From contig JAFWSH010000037.1 in the NCBI GenBank assembly GCA_017519405.1, forward strand, positions 1-40,932: DNA of 40,932 bases, written 5' to 3'. Positions 27,792 through 33,967 of this stretch are shown here, one piece after another. Position 1 is the stretch's first letter; every line of letters begins with the position of its first letter. Source of the stretch: Clostridia bacterium. Its GTDB lineage: Bacteria; Bacillota; Clostridia; Christensenellales; Aristaeellaceae. Both the position numbers and the translations under genes were made by a program. Under the pieces are notes generated by a model. That model worked only from the letters and a program-made list of their open reading frames with translations, ran no database searches and was not told the DNA's origin.

Positions 27792-28918
27792 CATTTCCCA
27801 TGAAAGATCAGGAACTCGCACTCCAGGCGGCCGTTGTAGAGACGGCGCTTTTTATCGGCCCGCTTTCCGTAGGCCCGCTCGAAGCCCGGATCGGAAGAGA
27901 TGGCGCATAGGCTCCAGCCCGGGTGCCGCTGCTGCAGCCGGCGGAGATCCCCGTAGAGCTGCTGGCAGTGCTCCCGGTCGCTGAGCCGCTCTCCGTAGGG
28001 CGGGTTGCAGAGGAAGATCCCCCGGGGCGCCGTCAGCTGCAGCTCCTGCAGGGGCAGCTGCCGCAGGGCAATCCGCCCGTCGAGCCCCGCCTGCCGGACA
28101 TGGCGGCCGGCCAGCTCCAGGGCTTCCCCATCGATATCCGAGCCGCCGATCTCCCCGATGCGCGACAGATCCGTCTCCGCCTCCAGCCGGGCCCGCATGC
28201 CGGGGATGTCCACGCTGCGGAAGGCAGGGAAGGCCTCGCAGGCGAAGGAGCGGGTGAGCCCGGGCGCCCGGTGGGCAGCCCGCCAGGCCGCCTCGATCAG
28301 CAGGGTGCCGGTGCCGCAGCAGGGGTCATAGAGGGGCAGGCCGGGGCGCCAGGGGGAGAGGGCCACCAGGGCGGCGGCCAGGGTCTCCCGCAGCGGCGCC
28401 TCCCCGTTCCAGGTGCGGTAGCCCCGCCGGTTCAGGGCGGTGCCGGAGGTGTCCAGGGTGATCCGGGCGATGTCGCTGTGGAGGGAGACGCCGATGGGGA
28501 AGGCAGCCCCCGTCTCCGGAAAGCGATCCCGGTGCGTCTTTGCCCGGAGCCGCTCAATCAGGGCCTTCTTCGCGATGGCCTGGCAGTCCCTCACGCTCAT
28601 CAGCCGGCTCCTGGCGCATTTGCCGGAGATGTTGTACTGTCCGTCCGGCGTCACCAGGCGCTCCCAGGGAATGCCGCCCACCAGCTGGAAAAGGGCCTCA
28701 AAGCTCTGGCAGGGGGCCTCCGCCAGCACGATCTGCACCCGGTCGGCGCAGCGCAGGCGCAGGTTGGCCAGCAGCATGCCCTCCGGGTCTGCCCGGAAGC
28801 GCGCCCCGCCGGACTCGGCCTTCACATCCCCAAAGCCCAGCTGCTTCAGCTCCGACGCCACCACGCCCTCCAGCCCGAAGGCGGCTGTGGCGATGCAGGG
28901 ATACAGGTTGGTCTCCAT
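27788..28918 (-). CDS. THUMP-domain class I rRNA methyltransferase (RlmL N-terminal type / YpsC)
   Basis: Probable 23S rRNA guanine-N2 methyltransferase. The 376 residues have an N-terminal ferredoxin-like plus THUMP domain (about 1-160; 'YPCIATAAFGLEGVVASELKQLGF', 'LRLRCADRVQIVLAE') and a Rossmann SAM domain with motif I 'LYDPCCGTGTLLIEAAW' and catalytic 'FLCNPPYGERL' (NPPY). The layout matches YpsC of Bacillus and the first half of E. coli RlmL (m2G2445). The RlmK half is absent, as usual in Bacillota. GGAGG sits 6 bases before ATG 28918 and only 3 before ATG 28921, so I take 28918. It follows yhbY by about 12 bases as the last gene of obgE-yhbY-methyltransferase, a set linked to 50S biogenesis. 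Confidence 0.92.
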   Translation of the reverse strand: METNLYPCIATAAFGLEGVVASELKQLGFGDVKAESGGARFRADPEGMLLANLRLRCADRVQIVLAEAPCQSFEALFQLVGGIPWERLVTPDGQYNISGKCARSRLMSVRDCQAIAKKALIERLRAKTHRDRFPETGAAFPIGVSLHSDIARITLDTSGTALNRRGYRTWNGEAPLRETLAAALVALSPWRPGLPLYDPCCGTGTLLIEAAWRAAHRAPGLTRSFACEAFPAFRSVDIPGMRARLEAETDLSRIGEIGGSDIDGEALELAGRHVRQAGLDGRIALRQLPLQELQLTAPRGIFLCNPPYGERLSDREHCQQLYGDLRRLQQRHPGWSLCAISSDPGFERAYGKRADKKRRLYNGRLECEFLIFHGKC

Positions 28919-28930
28919 CATGCGCCTCCG

Positions 28931-29218
28931 TCAGGAAAGCACGATGCGGGGATCGTCCTTGCTGGGCCGGTAGAGCACAAAGCGCCGGCCGATGTACTGC
29001 ACCGGCTCCGCCCCCATGGCCTCGCACAGGGCCACCAGGGCTTCCTTGGCGGTGAGGGGGCAGTTGGGCTGGACACAGCACTTGATCAGCTCGTGGGCTT
29101 CCAGGTCCTCGTCCGCTTGCTTCAGGGTGCCGGGCACAATCCCCTCCTTGCCGATGTAGAGGATGGGGTCCAGGGTGGAGGCCATGCCCCGCAGCATGGC
29201 CCGCTGCTTGCTTGTCAT
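28931..29218 (-). CDS. yhbY: YhbY-family CRM-domain RNA-binding protein
   Basis: The 95-residue product is a stand-alone CRM domain, which binds pre-50S ribosomal RNA. Family signatures are 'MTSKQRAMLRGMASTLDPILYIGKEGI' region at the start (compare 'L..kqr..Lr..a..l.p...iGk.Gl'), the middle 'LKQADEDLEAHELIKCCV' (helix and strand, 'HELIKV' in most homologues), and 'VQYIGRRFVLYRPS' at the end (typical 'iG...vLYR'). AAGGAG lies 9 bases before ATG 29218. It lies 20 bases after obgE, a conserved Bacillota pairing that supports a role in large-subunit assembly. The exact start is well supported. Confidence 0.94.
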   Translation of the reverse strand: MTSKQRAMLRGMASTLDPILYIGKEGIVPGTLKQADEDLEAHELIKCCVQPNCPLTAKEALVALCEAMGAEPVQYIGRRFVLYRPSKDDPRIVLS

Positions 29219-29238
29219 CGGTTCTGTCTCCTTGCGTA

Positions 29239-30507
29239 TCAGTCCACAAAGTCGAATTCCATGTCCCCGATGGACACGGTGGCGCCCTCCCGGGCACCCT
29301 TGGCCCGCAGGGCGTCGATGATGCCCAGGCGGCGCAGGGTCCGGTGGAACCAGTTCAGACTCTCCACGTCGTCAAAGTTCACACTGCGGATGAGATGCTC
29401 CATGGCCGGGCCGCTGACCACATACACGCCGTCCTCCACCTGGATGGTGAAGTCGTTGGTCAGCCCCTCCTCCTCCGGCAGCTCCTCCTCGGTGAAGTGC
29501 TGGACGGGCGGTAGGGTGGCCAGCTGGGCCTCCGCCTCGTCCAGCAGGGCGTCAAATCCCTGGTGGGCGGCGGCGCTCACCGGGAAGACCTTCCAGCCCA
29601 GGGGCGCCACATGGGCCTTCAGCCGTTCCAGGTTTTCGTTGTCTTCCATGATGTCGGTCTTGTTGCAGACCACGATCTGGGGCCGGTTTTGAAGATCGCC
29701 GTAATGGGCCAGCTCCCGGTTGATCTGGTCGAAATCCGCCACCGGATCCCGGCCCTCGCTGCCGGAGACGTCCACCACGTGCAGCAGAAGCCGGGTGCGC
29801 TCCACGTGCCGCAGGAAGTCGTGCCCCAGGCCCACGCCCTCCGCCGCGCCCTCCACCAGGCCGGGAATGTCCGCCAGCACGATGTCCTGCCCGTGGCGGC
29901 GGATGATGCCCAGGTTGGGCGTCAGGGTGGTGAAGTGGTAGTTGGCGATCTTGGGCCGGGCGGCGGTCACCACCGAGAGGATGGTGCTCTTGCCCACGTT
30001 GGGATAGCCCACCAGGCCGATGTCGGCGATGGTTTTCAGCTCCAGCATAAAGGTGCGGACAGCGGTTTTGATGCCGGGCTTGGCGAAGTTGGGGGCCTGC
30101 CGGGTGGGGGTGGCAAAGTGCATGTTGCCCCAGCCGCCCCGGCCGCCCCGGAGCAGCAGCCGGGTCTCCCCGGCCTCGTCCATGTCGGCCACGATCCGTC
30201 CTGACTCCGCGTCCCGCAGCACCGTGCCCACCGGCACCTTGATGATCAGGTCCGCGCCGGTTTTGCCCTTGCAGCGGCCCGGGGCGCCGTCGCCCCCGTC
30301 CTCTGCCGTGTACTTGCTTTTGAAGCGGAAGTCCAGCAGGGTGTGGAGGTTGGGGTCGGCAAAGAGCAGGATGCTGCCGCCATTGCCGCCGTCACCGCCG
30401 TCCGGCCCGCCGTTCTGTACGAATTTCTCCCGGTGGAAGGAGACGCTGCCGTTGCCGCCGTCTCCCGCCTTGCAGGTGATTTTTGCCCGATCCACAAAGT
30501 TGCCCAT
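29239..30507 (-). CDS. obgE: GTPase Obg/CgtA
   Basis: Essential GTPase in 50S assembly and stress response. The 422 residues have the glycine-rich Obg fold (about 1-157; 'FVDRAKITCKAGDGGNGSVSFHREKFV' region, 'GGPDGGDGGNGGSI'), a G domain with G1 'GLVGYPNVGKSTIL', switch 'TTLTPNLGII', G3 'ADIPGLVEGA', G4 'NKTDI', and the C-terminal OCT domain (about 340-420, ending 'GDMEFDFVD'). GGAGG lies 4 bases before ATG 30507, a short but acceptable spacing. It is first in its operon, with a promoter at 30563-30591. A rpmA-type gene, often upstream of obg, is not here. Confidence 0.97.
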   Translation of the reverse strand: MGNFVDRAKITCKAGDGGNGSVSFHREKFVQNGGPDGGDGGNGGSILLFADPNLHTLLDFRFKSKYTAEDGGDGAPGRCKGKTGADLIIKVPVGTVLRDAESGRIVADMDEAGETRLLLRGGRGGWGNMHFATPTRQAPNFAKPGIKTAVRTFMLELKTIADIGLVGYPNVGKSTILSVVTAARPKIANYHFTTLTPNLGIIRRHGQDIVLADIPGLVEGAAEGVGLGHDFLRHVERTRLLLHVVDVSGSEGRDPVADFDQINRELAHYGDLQNRPQIVVCNKTDIMEDNENLERLKAHVAPLGWKVFPVSAAAHQGFDALLDEAEAQLATLPPVQHFTEEELPEEEGLTNDFTIQVEDGVYVVSGPAMEHLIRSVNFDDVESLNWFHRTLRRLGIIDALRAKGAREGATVSIGDMEFDFVD

Positions 30508-30562
30508 GGTGCCTCCGGTCTCAAGTGTTTTCCCATCTGCCGCGCTGCGTACAGACCTTTAC

Positions 30563-30591
30563 ATTATACCAGCTTTTCCCGCCTTGCGCAA
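30563..30591 (-). promoter_or_regulatory. Sigma-A promoter of obgE-yhbY-methyltransferase
   Basis: Minus-strand TTGCGC (30586-30591) and perfect TATAAT (30563-30568), 17-base spacer. It diverges from the PadR promoter about 30 bases away. Confidence 0.75.
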
Positions 30592-30618
30592 TCTCGGGGG
30601 AAAAGATTAAAAGTTGAT

Positions 30619-30655
30619 GAGATACCTTGACAGGCGAGGTATCTCGTGTTAATAT
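30619..30655 (+). promoter_or_regulatory. PadR-operon promoter with embedded operator
   Basis: TTGACA (30627-30632) and TAATAT (30650-30655), 17-base spacer. A perfect inverted repeat GAGATACC (30619-30626) and GGTATCTC (30638-30645) encloses the -35 box. PadR regulators bind dyads of this kind to repress their own operon; assigning this dyad to the downstream PadR is inference. Confidence 0.78.
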
Positions 30656-30707
30656 AGGGCTGTCAACCGGAGAAACGTCCGGAAGCGGAGGGGAGGAGGA
30701 GAGGATC

Positions 30708-30857
30708 ATGAGCCAGAGAACGGATCGCCCGGAGAAGCACACCGGCGGCGCCGTGCTGCGCGGTCTGGCGGAGGGCCGGGATCGCGGGTTCAGGGAAAGC
30801 CGGGAGGTCGCGGACGCGAACAGCCTCTTTGAACGGCTGACCCTCATGCTGAGATGA
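30708..30857 (+). CDS. Small hypothetical protein, 49 residues, first in the PadR operon
   Basis: A short frame from ATG 30708, with GGAGGAGAGG in front, to TGA 30857. The product MSQRTDRPEKHTGGAVL... is charged and without membrane segment. Its second half, 'DANSLFERLTLMLR', looks like an amphipathic helix. I do not recognise it. The position, directly behind the regulated promoter and 37 bases before padR, and the good ribosome site suggest it is translated. It could also be a leader peptide tuned to padR expression. Evidence is positional; no homologue is claimed. Confidence 0.5.
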   Translation: MSQRTDRPEKHTGGAVLRGLAEGRDRGFRESREVADANSLFERLTLMLR

Positions 30858-30894
30858 AGCCGCCCGCGGAACCGGGAGAGAGGAGGAAAATACC

Positions 30895-31224
30895 ATGAGC
30901 CTGTCATCGGATCTGCTGAGGGGATACACGGACACCATCATCCTGCGGCGGCTGGCGGAGGGGGAGAGCTACGGCTACCGGATCAACCGGGAGATCACGG
31001 CCCTGAGCGGCGGCGCCTTCGAGCTGAAGGAGGCCACCCTCTACACCGCTTTCCGCCGGCTGGAGAACGCGGGCTGGATCTGCTCCCGCTGGGGGGACGA
31101 GGAGAGCGGCGCCCGGCGCCGCTACTACCGCATGACCCCGGAGGGGGAGGAGAAGCTGAAGAAGGACTGCGGAACCTGGCGGGAGACCAGGGAACTGCTG
31201 AACAGACTGCTGATGGAGGAATGA
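30895..31224 (+). CDS. PadR-family transcriptional regulator
   Basis: The 109-residue product is a subfamily-2 type PadR repressor (one winged helix plus a short C-terminal dimer helix). Visible pattern: 'DLLRGYTDTIILRRLAEGESYGYRINREI' region at 5-33, where 'G.....ILrlL..g..YGY.I...' is diagnostic, 'FELKEATLYTAFRRLENAGWI' (recognition helix and wing) and 'ARRRYYRMTPEGEEKLK'. GAGGAGG lies 9 bases before ATG 30895. It is followed by the DUF4097 gene after 3 bases, a common pairing (PadR plus membrane-prefix/DUF4097) in Bacillota. It probably binds the dyad around the operon promoter; ligand unknown. Confidence 0.95.
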   Translation: MSLSSDLLRGYTDTIILRRLAEGESYGYRINREITALSGGAFELKEATLYTAFRRLENAGWICSRWGDEESGARRRYYRMTPEGEEKLKKDCGTWRETRELLNRLLMEE

Positions 31225-31227
31225 AGC

Positions 31228-32280
31228 ATGAACGCCACCGTGGAGAGAATCGTGAATCTGCTGTTTGAGGACCTGCAGGAGAGCGAGGAGGTCATCGCCC
31301 TGCGGGAGGAGGTCATGAACAACTGCCAGGAGCGCTACCGGGATCTCCGGGCCCAGGGCCTGGGGGAGGACGACGCCATCGGCCAGGTGGTGGAGAGCCT
31401 CAAGGGCATGGAGGAGATGCTCTCCGCCTACCCGAGAAAGCAGCCGGAAAACAGATCCCCCTTCCGGATGGACAGCTTCGCCAAGGATGGCCCGGGGAGC
31501 GTCCGGGGCCTGCGGGCGGAGCTGCTGGACGCGGACCTGACGGTGGAACCCAGCCCCGACGGCACCATCCACTGCAAGATGGACGGGGAGGGCGCCCCCT
31601 CCATCCGGGTCACCCAGGAGGGGGACTGCCTGCTGATCACCCAGCGGAAGATGGATGACGGCAACGGCAGCCCCATGGGCTGGCTGGGCCGGCTGGTGCA
31701 GATGTGGACCAGCGCCGGCTGCGACATCCGGCTGCAGCTGCCGGAGGCCACTGTGCTCAGCGACGTGAATGTCCGCACCATGAGCGGCGATGTGGCGTGG
31801 CGGAAGGTGGGGGCGGGCAGCCTGGAGATCCGCACGGCCTCCGGCGATGTGACGGTGGAGCGCACCGTCTGCAGCGGGGAGCTCCGGGTCCACAGCGCCA
31901 GCGGCGAGATCGATGTCAGCGGCGAGAGCAAAGCCGTGTCCCTGGAGACCATGTCCGGGGACATCAGCTGGGAGGGCAGCGCGGAGAAGATCTTCTGCAA
32001 GAGCGCCAGCGGCGATGTGGACATTGCCGGCGCCTTCCTGAAGCTGGAGGCCAACAGCGTCAGCGGCGACGTGGACATCGAGGCGCGGGATGCGAATATC
32101 CAGGAGATCCGCACCAAGAGCGTCAGCGGCGACGTGGAGGTGGAACTCCCCGACGGCGTGGGGGCCGAGGTGCAGCTCAGCTCCGTCTCCGGCAGCGCCG
32201 AGAACCACACGGACAGCAGCGCAGCCAGGACGGTAAAGATCCAGGCCAGCAGCGTAAGCGGTGATGTCACCGTCTCCTGA
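31228..32280 (+). CDS. HAAS-like prefix plus DUF4097 beta-helix repeat protein
   Basis: The 350 residues have a helical N-terminus (about 1-75; 'VNLLFEDLQESEEVIALREEVMNNCQERYRDL' region) that resembles the HAAS/DUF1700-type prefix found next to PadR genes, then a DUF4097 putative adhesin region (about 95-350). That region is a right-handed-helix-like series of strands with repeated SGDV or SGEI turns: at least eight, near residues 188 to 346, about 21 residues apart in the last part. DNA reflects this: the 20-mer at 32056-32075 recurs exactly at 32119-32138. No signal peptide or membrane helix is visible, so it is probably cytoplasmic in spite of the 'adhesin' name. GGAGGA is 7 bases upstream. 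Function unknown; envelope-stress association is a guess. Confidence 0.87.
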   Translation: MNATVERIVNLLFEDLQESEEVIALREEVMNNCQERYRDLRAQGLGEDDAIGQVVESLKGMEEMLSAYPRKQPENRSPFRMDSFAKDGPGSVRGLRAELLDADLTVEPSPDGTIHCKMDGEGAPSIRVTQEGDCLLITQRKMDDGNGSPMGWLGRLVQMWTSAGCDIRLQLPEATVLSDVNVRTMSGDVAWRKVGAGSLEIRTASGDVTVERTVCSGELRVHSASGEIDVSGESKAVSLETMSGDISWEGSAEKIFCKSASGDVDIAGAFLKLEANSVSGDVDIEARDANIQEIRTKSVSGDVEVELPDGVGAEVQLSSVSGSAENHTDSSAARTVKIQASSVSGDVTVS

Positions 32281-32300
32281 GCCCTTTGCAGCCCCTGAGT

Positions 32301-32327
32301 CCGCGGCCGTTGCGCCGCGGGCTTTTT
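32301..32327 (+). terminator. Rho-independent terminator after the DUF4097 gene
   Basis: Perfect 7-base stem CCGCGGC (32301-32307) with GCCGCGG (32314-32320), then GC and TTTTT (32323-32327). Confidence 0.88.
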
Positions 32328-32435
32328 GTCTGACCGGGCAGGGCCGGGGCGTCCAGGATGCGGTATATAAGATGATGAGAAAGAACGCAAGATCTGCGCG
32401 CCTCCAAATGGCTGAAAACCGGTGAAAAAGGCTTG

Positions 32436-32495
32436 AATTAGCGTTGACTAATTTTGTACACCTCCATTATAATGACATTGTTAACCTGTTGTCAT
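32436..32495 (+). promoter_or_regulatory. Hydrogenase operon promoter with candidate operators
   Basis: TTGACT (32444-32449) and perfect TATAAT (32468-32473) with an 18-base spacer. The perfect palindrome AATTAG-n6-CTAATT (32436-32453) covers the -35 box. Just after the -10, TTGTTAA (32478-32484) and an imperfect second half-site (32489-32495) resemble a degenerate Rex site, TTGTTAA-n4-TTAACAA, as known in Clostridia. Promoter is solid; operator identity is inference. Confidence 0.75.
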
Positions 32496-32536
32496 TCTGT
32501 CCTGAGGACGAAATGAAGAGGAGGAAGAAGTCATCC

Positions 32537-33013
32537 ATGAGTGAAATGGAGAGCAAGTACGCGGAGCTTCGGCAGATCATCGAGGCTCACAAGGACTGGC
32601 CCGGCGCCCTGATGCCCGTGCTGCAGGGAGCCCAGGAGCTCTTCGGCTGCGTGCCGGAGGATGTGCAGAAGATCATCGCCGAAGGCCTGGGCGTGACCCT
32701 GGCGGAGGTGTATGGCGTGGCCACGTTCTACGCCCAGTTCTCCCTGCAGCCCAAGGGCGAGCACGTGATCAGCGTCTGCCTGGGCACCGCCTGCTACGTG
32801 AAGGGCAGCCAGGGTGTGCTGGACAAGCTGAGCGAGCTGCTGGAGATCCCGGTGGGCGCCACCACTCCGGACGGCAAGTTCACCCTGCAGGCCACCCGCT
32901 GCCTGGGCGCCTGCGGCCTGGCTCCGGTCATGACCATCGACAGCGAGGTGTACGGCCGCCTGACCCCCGACCAGGTGCCCGCCATCCTGGAGAAATACCG
33001 CAAAGAGGCTTGA
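32537..33013 (+). CDS. hndA: Hydrogenase 2Fe-2S subunit, NuoE/HydC-like (HndA)
   Basis: The small 24-kDa NuoE-like subunit of a multimeric [FeFe] hydrogenase. The 158-residue product has an N-terminal helical domain (about 1-75) and a thioredoxin-like [2Fe-2S] domain with 'SVCLGTACYVKGS' and 'RCLGACGLAPV', giving the four-Cys pattern C-x4-C and C-x3-C typical of NuoE. 'GVATFYAQFSLQPKGEHVISVC' also matches the family. It would relay electrons near the flavin subunit. ATG 32537 is chosen; an in-frame ATG at 32513 would add a basic 8-residue extension. It is first in the operon, with the HATPase gene 6 bases after it. Confidence 0.95.
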   Translation: MSEMESKYAELRQIIEAHKDWPGALMPVLQGAQELFGCVPEDVQKIIAEGLGVTLAEVYGVATFYAQFSLQPKGEHVISVCLGTACYVKGSQGVLDKLSELLEIPVGATTPDGKFTLQATRCLGACGLAPVMTIDSEVYGRLTPDQVPAILEKYRKEA

Positions 33014-33019
33014 TCGGCC

Positions 33020-33577
33020 ATGAGAGAGATCGCCCTGCATCTGCTGGACATTGTGCAGAACAGCGTCACCGCCGGAGCGGCCCACGTGGAGATCGGCTTC
33101 GCGCTGGCGGCGGACGGGATGCTGACCATGACGGTGAAGGACGATGGCAAGGGGATGAGCCCGGAACTGCTGGAGCGGGTCCGCAGCCCCTTCGTCACCA
33201 CCCGCACCACCCGGAAGGTGGGCCTGGGCATTCCGCTGCTCATGCAGAACGCCATGGCCTCCGGCGGGGGTGTGGCGCTGGAGAGCCAGCTGGGGGTGGG
33301 CACCACCCTCACGGCCACCTTCAACACCGCCTCCATCGACTGCCTGCCACTGGGGGACCTGGCCCAGACCATGGCCACCCTCATCATGGGCAGCCCGGAC
33401 CGGCCGGACTTCACCCTGACCTGCGCCTCCCCGGCGGGGAAGATGGACTTCTCCACCGCCCAGGTCCGCGCTGTGCTGGGTCCGGAGGTCTCCCTGGCGG
33501 AGCCTGACGTGGTCCGGTGGATGCAGCAGTCACTGACAGAAGAGATCGAACCAATATTAGGAGGGATAATGCGATGA
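33020..33577 (+). CDS. HATPase_c domain protein of the hydrogenase operon
   Basis: The 185 residues carry a GHKL ATP-binding fold like that of histidine kinases and anti-sigma factors: N box 'HLLDIVQNSVTAGAAHVEI' (about 7-25), G1 box 'VKDDGKGM' and G2 box 'TRKVGLGIPLLMQNA', all intact. There is no phosphoacceptor (HisKA) domain and no sensor or membrane segment. Genes of this type recur between the NuoE- and 2Fe-2S subunit genes of clostridial hydrogenase operons; no role is established that I know of. It overlaps hndB by 4 bases (ATGA), so they are co-translated. The C-terminal 55 residues are of unknown fold. Confidence 0.92.
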   Translation: MREIALHLLDIVQNSVTAGAAHVEIGFALAADGMLTMTVKDDGKGMSPELLERVRSPFVTTRTTRKVGLGIPLLMQNAMASGGGVALESQLGVGTTLTATFNTASIDCLPLGDLAQTMATLIMGSPDRPDFTLTCASPAGKMDFSTAQVRAVLGPEVSLAEPDVVRWMQQSLTEEIEPILGGIMR

Positions 33578-33945
33578 AATCTTTGGCCGAACTCGAAGCC
33601 ATCCGCAAGGCAACCCTGAGCAGGATCAACCTGCGCACCGAGGACGACAGCAGCACCACCCGCGTGGTGGTGGGCATGGCCACCTGCGGCATCGCCGCCG
33701 GCGCCCGTCCCGTGATGCTGGCGTTCATGGATGAGATCGCCAAGCGGCAACTGAACAACGTCACCGTCTCCCAGACCGGCTGCATCGGCATGTGCCGCCT
33801 GGAGCCCATGGTGGACGTGATCGTCCCCGGACAGGAAAAGGTCACCTATGTGCACGTGAAGCCCGAGATGGTGGAGCGCATCGTGGACGATCACATCATC
33901 CACGGCCGCCCCGTGCACGAGTACACCATCGGCGCCGCCGAGTAA
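33574..33945 (+). CDS. hndB: Hydrogenase 2Fe-2S thioredoxin-like subunit (HndB)
   Basis: The 123-residue product is a thioredoxin-like ferredoxin of the HndB type. It has 'VGMATCGIAAGARPVM' (about residues 32-47) and 'VSQTGCIGMCRLEPMVDVIVP' (about 63-83), so three or four Cys positions for a [2Fe-2S] cluster: C38, then C69 and C73; the fourth expected ligand of the usual C-x4-C pair is replaced, with 'TCGIAAGA' having only one Cys. This replacement is frequent in the HndB group, whose cluster may be incomplete or unusual. AGGAGG lies 8 bases upstream. It precedes hndC by 22 bases. Confidence 0.9.
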   Translation: MKSLAELEAIRKATLSRINLRTEDDSSTTRVVVGMATCGIAAGARPVMLAFMDEIAKRQLNNVTVSQTGCIGMCRLEPMVDVIVPGQEKVTYVHVKPEMVERIVDDHIIHGRPVHEYTIGAAE

Positions 33946-33967
33946 GTCGGAACGGAGGGAATGAAGT

